5,028 bases of DNA from JANNHK01 sp034408875 (lineage in GTDB: Bacteria > Actinomycetota > Acidimicrobiia > IMCC26256 > PALSA-610), in NCBI GenBank assembly GCA_034408875.1, contig JAWXCJ010000029.1, forward strand, positions 1 to 5,028, read 5' to 3'. The notes below the pieces were generated by a model, which was not told the origin of the DNA, did no database searches, and saw only the letters and a program-made list of their open reading frames with translations. Shown one piece after another: positions 1 to 5,028 of this stretch; position 1 is the first letter of the stretch, and every line of letters begins with the position of its first letter. Position numbers and translations under genes: made by a program.

Positions 1-1020
1 CGCACACGACGAGTCGTGCGCGCTGTTCAACACGAGCTGCTTCCACGCGATGTCGAACAACGCGTGCGGGTACGCATCAGCGGAAAGGAACAGCGCGCAG
101 AGCGGTTCGGCCCGCCGTTCGATGGCCCGCTCGGCCGCCGCGCACGCCTGGTGCACGTCGACGCGGTTCGACCCGACACCCATCAACAGGTTGGCCCGAT
201 AACCCGACCGGAGTTCGCCCGACACGGTCGTGAGGTTGTCGGTGGGCTGATGCGGCACGTACTCGGCCAACGACGTGACGACGAACTCGTAGTCGTCCTG
301 TAGGGCGTTGGCCTCGGCGACGACGCGCCCGAGCCACGCTTGCGGCATCTGGTGGTCGGTGCCGTTCATCAGCAGCATGTCGCCGAGGCGGGCCGCGCCG
401 AGCTCGTGCTCGTAGTCGACGGCACGCACGACAAGACCCTTGGCATCGTTGGGGATGTCGCGCCCGTTCGAGTACGAGCCGTACAGGTACTCGCAGCGCA
501 CACGCGAACCGTCGGGCGCCTCCCACCAGAACCCGGTCTGGGTGACTTCCTTCGGGATGCCGCGCCACGCGACCGCGTGCTCCATGCCCGCGAGGCGCAG
601 CATCTGCGGCATCTGCGCGACGTGCCCGAACATGTCGGGCAGGTAGCCCACGTTCATCACGCCGCCGAACTCGGCGCCGCGCGCGATGCCCATTTGTAGG
701 TCGCGCACCATGGTCTCGCCCGACACCATGAACTCGTCCATGAGGATCATCCACGGCCCGACCGAGAGCCGGCCCGACGCCCCGAGCCGGCGCAGCGCCG
801 CGGCGGCCTCGGGTCGCACCTCCAAGTAGTCGTCGATGACCGCGGTCTGCCCGTCGAGCAGGAACCGCGCGTACGACATGTCCGACTCGAGCATCGGCAG
901 CAGCTTGTCGAGCAGGCTGACGAGCATCAGACGGAACGACTGGAACGGCGAGTACCACTCCCGATCCCAGTGCGTGTGCGGAACGATCGCGACCTTGATC
1001 GGGGTGGGCGTGCTGTCCAT
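1..1020 (-). CDS. GH38 alpha-mannosidase, N-terminal part (runs off left edge)
   Basis: Glycoside hydrolase family 38 enzyme; members are zinc-dependent retaining alpha-mannosidases that release mannose from mannosides or glycans. The open frame runs from ATG at 1020 without a stop to base 1, giving 340 residues; family members are usually about 800-1000, so the C-terminal part lies outside. Seen directly: PHTHWDREWY at residues 14-23, with His17 and Asp19 as expected zinc ligands; YLPDMFGH at 126-133, with Asp129 in the position of the catalytic nucleophile and third ligand; and NSAHDSS at 332-338, with His335 as the fourth ligand. All four metal ligands of the family are therefore present and the gene looks intact as far as visible. 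There is no signal peptide, so a cytoplasmic enzyme acting on imported mannosides is likely. Exact linkage specificity cannot be read from this. No Shine-Dalgarno sequence precedes the ATG; a leaderless start is likely. It is divergent from the GYD gene with 32 bp between them. Confidence 0.93.
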   Translation of the reverse strand, partial: MDSTPTPIKVAIVPHTHWDREWYSPFQSFRLMLVSLLDKLLPMLESDMSYARFLLDGQTAVIDDYLEVRPEAAAALRRLGASGRLSVGPWMILMDEFMVSGETMVRDLQMGIARGAEFGGVMNVGYLPDMFGHVAQMPQMLRLAGMEHAVAWRGIPKEVTQTGFWWEAPDGSRVRCEYLYGSYSNGRDIPNDAKGLVVRAVDYEHELGAARLGDMLLMNGTDHQMPQAWLGRVVAEANALQDDYEFVVTSLAEYVPHQPTDNLTTVSGELRSGYRANLLMGVGSNRVDVHQACAAAERAIERRAEPLCALFLSADAYPHALFDIAWKQLVLNSAHDSSCA

Positions 1021-1052
1021 GGGGCAACAATAAAGCCCACTAGGGTTGCCCC
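1021..1052. promoter_or_regulatory. Divergent, probably leaderless promoter pair within a palindrome
   Basis: The whole space between the mannosidase ATG (1020, minus) and the GYD-gene GTG (1053, plus) is 32 bp. Its outer 8 bp form a perfect inverted repeat, GGGGCAAC at 1021-1028 and GTTGCCCC at 1045-1052, each arm touching a start codon. Plus strand: TAGGGT at 1041-1046 is a TANNNT -10-like hexamer lying six bases before the GTG. Minus strand: TATTGT (1032-1027) lies at exactly the same distance before the ATG. If transcription began at each start codon, both hexamers would sit at -12 to -7, the usual place for leaderless actinobacterial promoters. No clear -35 boxes are visible; they would fall at or inside the opposite gene's first codons. 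An alternative for the plus gene is a weak ribosome binding site AGGG at 1042-1045. The repeat could also be a regulator site. The geometry is observed; the function is inferred. Confidence 0.6.
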
Positions 1053-1340
1053 GTGTCGACCTACGTGATGCTCACGACGCTTGGGCCCGACGGCTGGGAG
1101 ACCCTGCGCGAGAACCCCGACCGGATCATGCGCGTGCGCGAGGAGGTCGAGGCGGTCGGCCTCAAGGTGGTGGCGCAATATGCGCTCATGGGCCAGTACG
1201 ACTTCCTGAACATCATCGAGGCGCCCGACGAGAAGGCCATGGCGAAGGCCGCGATCATGCTCGCGGCCCGGGGCACGATGCGGACCACGACCATGCAGGC
1301 CATTTCGGTCGACGAGCTCATCGCCACCCTGAAGAGCTGA
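1053..1340 (+). CDS. GYD domain-containing protein
   Basis: A 95-aa protein matching the GYD domain family (Pfam GYD), small alpha/beta proteins of unknown biochemical role found widely in bacteria and archaea. The domain fills the protein. Seen: an N-terminal strand STYVMLTTL (2-10); a helix with NPDRIMRVREEVE (21-33); a strand LKVVAQYALMG (37-47) leading into the signature region as GQYD (47-50); then IIEAPDEKAMAKAAIML (54-70) and the conserved late strand RTTTMQAIS (77-85). Length is typical for the family. The start is GTG at 1053, placed at the end of the palindromic promoter; an internal ATG at 1068 would remove the first strand and is unlikely. It is divergent from the alpha-mannosidase and ends 7 nt before the end of the convergent 66-aa gene. 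No catalytic residues can be assigned, and a link to mannoside metabolism is suggested only by position. Confidence 0.88.
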   Translation: MSTYVMLTTLGPDGWETLRENPDRIMRVREEVEAVGLKVVAQYALMGQYDFLNIIEAPDEKAMAKAAIMLAARGTMRTTTMQAISVDELIATLKS

Positions 1341-1347
1341 CCCGGCG

Positions 1348-1548
1348 CTACTGCCACCACATCTGGCGGCGGCGCTCTTCGCGCACGTCGTCGCCCTCGA
1401 ACAGGACCGGGAGCACGGCCCCGTCGGACCGGCGTTTGACGCGGAAACGGTCGCGGCCGTCGTTGTTGACGATCTCGGACACCACGAAGCCACGACTCCA
1501 CCGCTGTTCGAAGCGGGACCGAACTTCGATATGGGTTCCGGGCTTCAC
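1348..1548 (-). CDS. Small basic conserved-type protein, possible SH3/Tudor-like barrel
   Basis: A 66-aa protein from GTG 1548 to TAG 1350-1348. I do not recognise a named family. The reading frame is open further upstream, well into the region antisense to rnhB, but convincing protein-like sequence begins at VKPGTHIEVR, so I chose the GTG; CTG at 1551 is an alternative. Seen: alternating short strand-like stretches THIEVRSRF (5-13), WSRGFVVSEIV (17-27), DRFRVKRRSDG (33-43) and VLPVLFEGDDVR (45-56), then a charged tail ending MWWQ (63-66). The pattern of G-x-x-x-E-V-R, W-x-x-G-F-x-V, strand, and final D-D-V-R resembles small SH3/Tudor/Agenet-like beta-barrels, some of which bind nucleic acids or proteins; this is inference from pattern only. 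The frame ends where a gene would be expected to, 7 nt from the GYD stop, and fills an otherwise empty gap between genes. It has no signal peptide or membrane segment. It is divergent from rnhB. Confidence 0.68.
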   Translation of the reverse strand: MKPGTHIEVRSRFEQRWSRGFVVSEIVNNDGRDRFRVKRRSDGAVLPVLFEGDDVREERRRQMWWQ

Positions 1549-1584
1549 CAGCGCGAATGAATAGCACTGATAGCTTCGGCGCGC
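1549..1584. promoter_or_regulatory. Short divergent promoter region upstream of rnhB and the 66-aa gene
   Basis: These 36 bp separate two head-to-head genes and hold an A/T-rich core (about 1556-1577) that stands out from the GC-rich coding sequence. On the plus strand TAGCTT at 1571-1576 is a TANNNT -10-like hexamer eight bases before the rnhB GTG, so the leader would be zero to two bases. On the minus strand TATTCA (1563-1558) lies at a similar distance before CTG 1551 and GTG 1548, but lacks the final T. The edges form an imperfect inverted repeat: GCGCGAA at 1551-1557 against TTCGGCGCGC at 1575-1584, with one bulged G. A short direct repeat, TGAATAGC (1558-1565) and TGATAGC (1568-1574), lies within. 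Neither gene has a visible Shine-Dalgarno sequence. Promoter function is inferred from layout. Confidence 0.45.
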
Positions 1585-2250
1585 GTGGCCGGCCCCTTCC
1601 CGACACTCCGACTGGAACGGAAGTGCTGGACCGCCGGTGAGGAGATCGTCGTCGGCATCGACGAGGTCGGGCGCGGTTCGTGGGCCGGGCCGGTGACGGT
1701 CGGGGCGGTCGTCGCGCCGCCGGAGCACCTCTCGGGCGTGCGCGATTCCAAGTTGTTGGCGCCCGCAGAGCGCGACGAGTGCGCCGACCGGGTGCGGTCG
1801 TGGGCGCGGGCGTACGGGGTCGGGCATTCGAGCCACGAGGAATGCGACGAACTGGGGATGACGGAGGCGCTGCGGCGCGCCGCGAACCGGGCCCTCGCCC
1901 AACTCGAGGAGCAGGGCTTCGTTGCCGATCGCATCATCCTCGACGGCAAGCACGACTACCTGCGCATGCCCCGTCAGGTAAAGACCGTCATCAAGGGCGA
2001 CCAGACGGTGTTGTCGGTCGCCGCCGCGTCGGTGGTCGCCAAGGTGACCCGCGACGCGATCATGGCCGACGAGTCCGAGCACTACCCGCCGTACGGTTTC
2101 GAATCGAACCGCGGGTACCCGGCGCCGGTGCACAAGGCTGCGCTCGCCATGTACGGGCCGTCGTCGATCCACCGCCGGTCGTGGATCTTCATGGACTACT
2201 GCATGTGGGGCGGCCTGCCCCGCTACCAGCGCGTCCCCACCCTGTTCTGA
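1585..2250 (+). CDS. rnhB: Ribonuclease HII
   Basis: RNase HII cuts the RNA strand of RNA-DNA hybrids and incises 5' of single ribonucleotides embedded in DNA, starting ribonucleotide excision repair in the cytoplasm. The 221-aa protein has the family's usual length. Seen: GIDEVGRG at 24-31, giving catalytic Asp26 and Glu27 and the GRG element that reads the RNA-DNA junction; LDGKHD from 119, with Asp120 as third acidic residue; KGD at 137-139, with Asp139 as fourth; AAASVVAKVTRD at 146-157; and GFESNRGYPAPVHKAAL from 171, whose Tyr179 matches the conserved tyrosine contacting the ribose 2'-OH. All four DEDD metal-binding residues are present. The GTG at 1585 is chosen because it follows a -10-like hexamer and leaves a normal short N-terminus before the first strand. 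The gene is followed after 31 nt by pgi on the same strand, so they may be co-transcribed. In many bacteria rnhB sits near rplS, lepB and yraN, none of which is here. Confidence 0.96.
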   Translation: MAGPFPTLRLERKCWTAGEEIVVGIDEVGRGSWAGPVTVGAVVAPPEHLSGVRDSKLLAPAERDECADRVRSWARAYGVGHSSHEECDELGMTEALRRAANRALAQLEEQGFVADRIILDGKHDYLRMPRQVKTVIKGDQTVLSVAAASVVAKVTRDAIMADESEHYPPYGFESNRGYPAPVHKAALAMYGPSSIHRRSWIFMDYCMWGGLPRYQRVPTLF

Positions 2251-2266
2251 CTCAGGCGAGAGGTCC

Positions 2267-2271
2267 GGAGG
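2267..2271 (+). promoter_or_regulatory. Ribosome binding site of pgi
   Basis: GGAGG ends 10 nt before the ATG at 2282. It favours that start over the in-frame ATG at 2288, which would lie 16 nt away. It is the only clear Shine-Dalgarno sequence before a gene in this window, as expected for an internal gene of a polycistronic message when the other starts appear leaderless. Confidence 0.75.
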
Positions 2272-2281
2272 CCGCAGCCGC

Positions 2282-3865
2282 ATGAACATGAGCAGCCTCA
2301 CGAGCACGCCCGAGTGGCAGGCGGTCGCCGCGCACGCCGAGACGATGCGCGCGGTCCACCTGCGCGACCTGTTTGCCGACGACCCGGGCCGGGCCGACCG
2401 CATGCACGTCGAGGCGGCAGGTTGGTACCTCGACTACGCGAAGCACCGGGTAAGTGCCGAGACCCTCGACCGGCTCCTTGCCCTGGCCGACGCCCGGGGG
2501 TTGCGGGCGGCTGTCGACGCCATGTTCGCCGGGGAGCGCGTGAACGTCACCGAGGACCGCGCCGCGTTGCACGTTGCGCTCCGGGCGCCGCGATCGGCAT
2601 CGATCATGGTCGACGGCAACGATGTCGTACCCGACGTGCACGCCGTCCTCGACCGGATGGGCGCCTTCGCCGAGCGCATCCGTGCGGGGAAGACCACCGC
2701 GGTCGTGAACATCGGTATCGGCGGCAGCGACCTCGGGCCCGCGATGGCGTACACCGCGCTGCGGGCGTACTCGGACCAACGGTTGACGGTGCGGTACGTG
2801 GCGAACGTCGACGGCGCCGACCTGCTGCGGGCGCTGCAGGGGCTCGACCTGGCCACGACACTGTTTGTCGTCGCGTCGAAGACGTTCACCACCATCGAAA
2901 CGCTCACGAACGCCCGTGCCGCACGCGCGTTGATCGTCGACGCGTTCGGGCGCAACGCCGTCGCCGACCATTTCGTCGCGGTGTCCACGAACGCAGAGGA
3001 AGTGGCGAAGTTCGGTATCGACACCGAAAACATGTTCGAGTTCTGGGACTGGGTCGGCGGGCGCTACTCGGTGTGGTCCGCGATCGGTCTGTCACTCATG
3101 ATCGCGATCGGCCCGGACCAATTCGGCGAGATGCTCGCGGGCGCGCACGCAATGGACGAGCATTTCCGTACCGCACCGCACGACAAGAACCTGCCCGTGC
3201 TCATGGCGCTGTTCGAGTTCTGGTACCGCGTCTTCCTCGACGCGCAGTCGCAGGCCGTCGTTCCGTACGCGCAGGTCCTCGAACTCCTTCCCGCGTACCT
3301 GCAACAGCTCGAGATGGAGAGCAACGGCAAGTCGGTCACCGGCACGGGCGAACCGGTCGACACGCACACCGGCCAGATCGTGTGGGGGACGCCCGGCACC
3401 AACGGCCAGCACGCGTACTTCCAGCTGCTGCACCAGGGCACCGCGCTCGTGCCGGTCGACTTCATCGGCTGCATGCGACCGCAACCGGGCCTCGACCTCC
3501 CGGGCCATCAAGACCTGCTCGTCGCGAACATGCTCGCCCAGTCCGAAGCACTCGCGTTCGGCCGCACGCGCGCCGAAGTCGACACGCCGGCGCGCGTGAT
3601 GCCCGGCAACCGTCCGTCGAGCGTGCTGTTGTGCGACCAGCTCACGCCGTTCGCGCTGGGCGCACTGATAGCGGCGTACGAGCACAAGGTGATGACCCTC
3701 GGCACGCTGTGGGGCATCGATTCGTTCGACCAGTGGGGCGTGGAGTTGGGCAAGGCGCTGGCCGGGCGCATTGCCGACGAACTCGATGCCGCCGACGACG
3801 CGAACCTCGGCCACGACCCGTCGACGAACGCGCTGATCCGGCGCTACCGGTCGCGTCGGCGCTGA
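2282..3865 (+). CDS. pgi: Glucose-6-phosphate isomerase
   Basis: Interconverts glucose-6-phosphate and fructose-6-phosphate in glycolysis and gluconeogenesis, in the cytoplasm. The 527-aa protein is a full-length member of the Pgi family with two SIS sugar-phosphate domains. Seen in order: TEDRAALHVALR near residues 91-102; NIGIGGSDLGP at 143-153; the phosphate-binding loop SKTFTT at 199-204; the signature DWVGGRYSVWSAIG with Arg261; ESNGK with catalytic base Glu346; NGQHAYFQLLHQGT with His377 for ring opening; GNRPS; and the second signature DSFDQWGVELGK with Lys491. All expected active-site residues are present. It is somewhat shorter than the roughly 550 residues of the E. coli enzyme, with a trimmed N-terminus and a tight turn before the GIGGSDLGP strand. 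It ends in a basic tail, RRYRSRRR. It follows rnhB by 31 nt with a good ribosome binding site, and its last 22 bp overlap the convergent membrane-protein gene. Confidence 0.98.
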   Translation: MNMSSLTSTPEWQAVAAHAETMRAVHLRDLFADDPGRADRMHVEAAGWYLDYAKHRVSAETLDRLLALADARGLRAAVDAMFAGERVNVTEDRAALHVALRAPRSASIMVDGNDVVPDVHAVLDRMGAFAERIRAGKTTAVVNIGIGGSDLGPAMAYTALRAYSDQRLTVRYVANVDGADLLRALQGLDLATTLFVVASKTFTTIETLTNARAARALIVDAFGRNAVADHFVAVSTNAEEVAKFGIDTENMFEFWDWVGGRYSVWSAIGLSLMIAIGPDQFGEMLAGAHAMDEHFRTAPHDKNLPVLMALFEFWYRVFLDAQSQAVVPYAQVLELLPAYLQQLEMESNGKSVTGTGEPVDTHTGQIVWGTPGTNGQHAYFQLLHQGTALVPVDFIGCMRPQPGLDLPGHQDLLVANMLAQSEALAFGRTRAEVDTPARVMPGNRPSSVLLCDQLTPFALGALIAAYEHKVMTLGTLWGIDSFDQWGVELGKALAGRIADELDAADDANLGHDPSTNALIRRYRSRRR

Positions 3866-5004
3866 CGTTCCCGGCGCTCGGGATGCGTCGTGAGGTCCGA
3901 CTCGACGACCTCGTGCCGATCGCCGAGCGTCGAGATGAACGCCTGGATGACGGCCGCGGCGGGCAGGGCGAGGAGCGCGCCGACGGGACCGAGCAGCGCG
4001 GCGCCGGCGATGACCGACGCGAACGCGACGGCCGGATGCAACGACATGGTCTCTGCCGTCACGCGTGGAGCGAAGATGTAATTCTCGACCTGCTGGTAGA
4101 CGATGACGAACCCGAGCACGATGAGACCGTCGACGGGGTCGTTGAGTGCGGCGACGACGACCGCGAGCGCCCCGGCGAGGTATGTCCCCACCACCGGGAT
4201 GAACTGCGACACGACGCCGACCCATAGTGCGAGCGCGAGCGCGTAGGGAACGTCGAGGACGGTCAGCGCGATCCAGTGGAAGCCGGTCGACAGCCCCGCG
4301 AGGATGAGGCGCGAGTACAGGTAGCCGCCGGTCTTCTCGATTGCGAGTTCCCACGCGCGCAGCACGACCGCTTGTCGTTGCGGCGGGAGCGTCGAACAGA
4401 TCGTGCGCCGCAGCCGTGGTCCGTCGGCCACGAGATAGAACGTGAACAGCATGATCGTGAGGATCTGGAACAGCACCGAGAGCGCGGTGAGTCCGGCCTT
4501 GAGCGCGTCGCCCGCGATGTTCTCGACGAACTGGCGCGCCGGACCTTCGGGATCGTTGAACTCGTCTCCGAGGTCGTCGAAGTCGACTTCGGCGTCGAAC
4601 GTGTCGTTGACCCACTCTTCGAGGTCCTGCACGTACTCGGGCGCGTCGTCGACGAAGTTGCGGACCTGGGTGACCACGAGCGACCCGATCGCGAACACGA
4701 AGACCGTGATCACGGCGAGGATCGTCCCGAAGACCGCGGCCGTGGCCCCGCCCCGACGCCACCCGCGGCGGGCGAGGTAGTTGACCGCGGGCTCGATCGC
4801 GAACGACAGGAAGAGCGAGACGAGCAGCGTGACGAGCAGGGCGCGAAGTGCCGAAATGATGCCTTCGACGACCTCGACGAGGATGAACCCGAGCCAAAAG
4901 AGCGCGATGCCTTTCGGCACCCACATGGGCATCCGGTCAGTCCGGTCGGTCCGGTCTTTGACGGCGCCGGTCGCGGCCTCGGTCACGCCTTCTTCCATCG
5001 GCAC
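3844..5004 (-). CDS. AI-2E family membrane protein (PerM/TqsA-like)
   Basis: Member of the AI-2E transporter family (Pfam AI-2E_transport, formerly UPF0118), polytopic inner-membrane proteins. Named members are TqsA, linked to autoinducer-2 export, and PerM; some relatives are Na+/H+ antiporters, so the substrate here is unknown. Seen (386 aa from GTG 5004): an N-terminal tail of about 28 residues with a DRT-DRT repeat; hydrophobic segments near 31-76, 86-112, 169-193, 233-256, 257-287, 292-312 and 322-358; a soluble acidic stretch between 118 and 165; the family motifs QFIPVVGTYLAG (267-278), YQQVENYIFAPRV (303-315) and SLHPAVAFASVIAGAALLGPVGALLALP (321-348); and a charged arginine-rich C-terminus. 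The length is typical. ATG at 4998, two codons later, is an equally possible start; neither has a Shine-Dalgarno sequence. Its 3' end overlaps pgi by 22 bp, tail to tail. No neighbouring luxS or lsr gene is visible, so a role in quorum sensing should not be assumed. Confidence 0.93.
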   Translation of the reverse strand: MPMEEGVTEAATGAVKDRTDRTDRMPMWVPKGIALFWLGFILVEVVEGIISALRALLVTLLVSLFLSFAIEPAVNYLARRGWRRGGATAAVFGTILAVITVFVFAIGSLVVTQVRNFVDDAPEYVQDLEEWVNDTFDAEVDFDDLGDEFNDPEGPARQFVENIAGDALKAGLTALSVLFQILTIMLFTFYLVADGPRLRRTICSTLPPQRQAVVLRAWELAIEKTGGYLYSRLILAGLSTGFHWIALTVLDVPYALALALWVGVVSQFIPVVGTYLAGALAVVVAALNDPVDGLIVLGFVIVYQQVENYIFAPRVTAETMSLHPAVAFASVIAGAALLGPVGALLALPAAAVIQAFISTLGDRHEVVESDLTTHPERRERQRRRDR

Positions 5005-5008
5005 GCTC

Positions 5009-5014
5009 AGGGTA
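5009..5014 (-). promoter_or_regulatory. Possible -10 hexamer of the AI-2E family gene
   Basis: TACCCT on the minus strand fits TANNNT and ends four bases before GTG 5004 and ten bases before ATG 4998. A transcript starting six or seven bases downstream of it would begin inside or just after the GTG and carry the ATG almost leaderless, which slightly favours the ATG start. The match is short and the sequence upstream is cut off by the window edge, so this is weak. Confidence 0.25.
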
Positions 5015-5028
5015 CGGGCGAGTTCGCG

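Noticed and set aside
77..1030. A 317-codon minus-strand open frame overlapping the mannosidase
   Set aside because: It is out of frame with the GH38 motifs and reads as arginine-rich shadow sequence; the true frame is open from 1020 to the left edge.
1053..1340. GYD gene considered as an Lrp/AsnC-type effector-domain protein or a DNA-binding regulator of the mannosidase
   Set aside because: The strand pattern and the GQYD, EAPD and RTTTM elements fit the GYD family better, and no helix-turn-helix is visible.
1549..2403. Upstream extension of the 66-aa frame to about 351 codons
   Set aside because: The extension is wholly antisense to rnhB and the start of pgi and has shadow composition; only the last 66 codons look like a protein.
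3869..3883. Small hairpin TCCCG-GCGCT-CGGGA just after the pgi stop, considered as a terminator
   Set aside because: The stem is only 5 bp, no T run follows on either strand, and it lies within the coding sequence of the membrane protein; such stems are common by chance in GC-rich DNA.
2314..4227. A 637-codon open frame on the plus strand, overlapping pgi in another frame
   Set aside because: The composition (Arg, Ala, Gly, Pro, His) is that of an out-of-frame shadow, while pgi in its own frame has every family motif.
3092..4924. A 610-codon open frame on the minus strand spanning pgi and the AI-2E gene in another frame
   Set aside because: It is arginine- and histidine-rich low-complexity shadow sequence typical of GC-rich DNA, has no recognisable motifs, and overlaps two well-supported genes.
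3844..5004. Reading the AI-2E family gene as evidence of a quorum-sensing locus
   Set aside because: The family has diverse substrates and no luxS, lsr or receptor gene is present in the window.

Overview
The window looks like a gene-dense piece of a high-GC actinobacterial chromosome. The evidence is strong G/C bias at third codon positions, frequent GTG starts, almost no intergenic space, and start codons preceded by TANNNT -10-like hexamers instead of Shine-Dalgarno sequences (a leaderless-mRNA style common in Actinobacteria). An acidimicrobial relative is my guess from the flavour of the proteins; the sequence does not prove it. I see no mobile element, CRISPR array, tRNA or rRNA, and no sign of recent transfer.

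Layout. (1) 1-1020, minus: N-terminal 340 codons of a GH38 alpha-mannosidase running off the left edge. (2) 1021-1052: a 32-bp divergent intergenic region bounded by perfect 8-bp inverted repeats, with a -10-like hexamer at the same distance from each start codon. (3) 1053-1340, plus: a GYD-domain protein of 95 aa. (4) 1348-1548, minus: a 66-aa basic protein, convergent with the GYD gene after a 7-nt gap. (5) 1549-1584: a second short divergent promoter region. (6) 1585-2250, plus: ribonuclease HII. (7) 2282-3865, plus: glucose-6-phosphate isomerase, 31 nt downstream of rnhB with its own GGAGG ribosome binding site, so probably an rnhB-pgi transcript. (8) 3844-5004, minus: an AI-2E-family (PerM/TqsA-like) membrane protein whose 3' end overlaps pgi by 22 bp. 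No stretch over 300 bases lacks a gene; the last 24 bases hold only the upstream region of the membrane-protein gene.

How the genes relate. Pgi interconverts glucose-6-phosphate and fructose-6-phosphate, and the mannosidase would release mannose from mannosides, so both ends touch hexose metabolism, but nothing shows co-regulation. RNase HII is a housekeeping DNA-integrity enzyme. The GYD and 66-aa proteins are conserved-looking but without known function.

I found no obvious novel multi-gene system. The items most worth a second look are the symmetrical leaderless divergent promoter at 1021-1052 and the small SH3/Tudor-like protein encoded head-to-head with rnhB.
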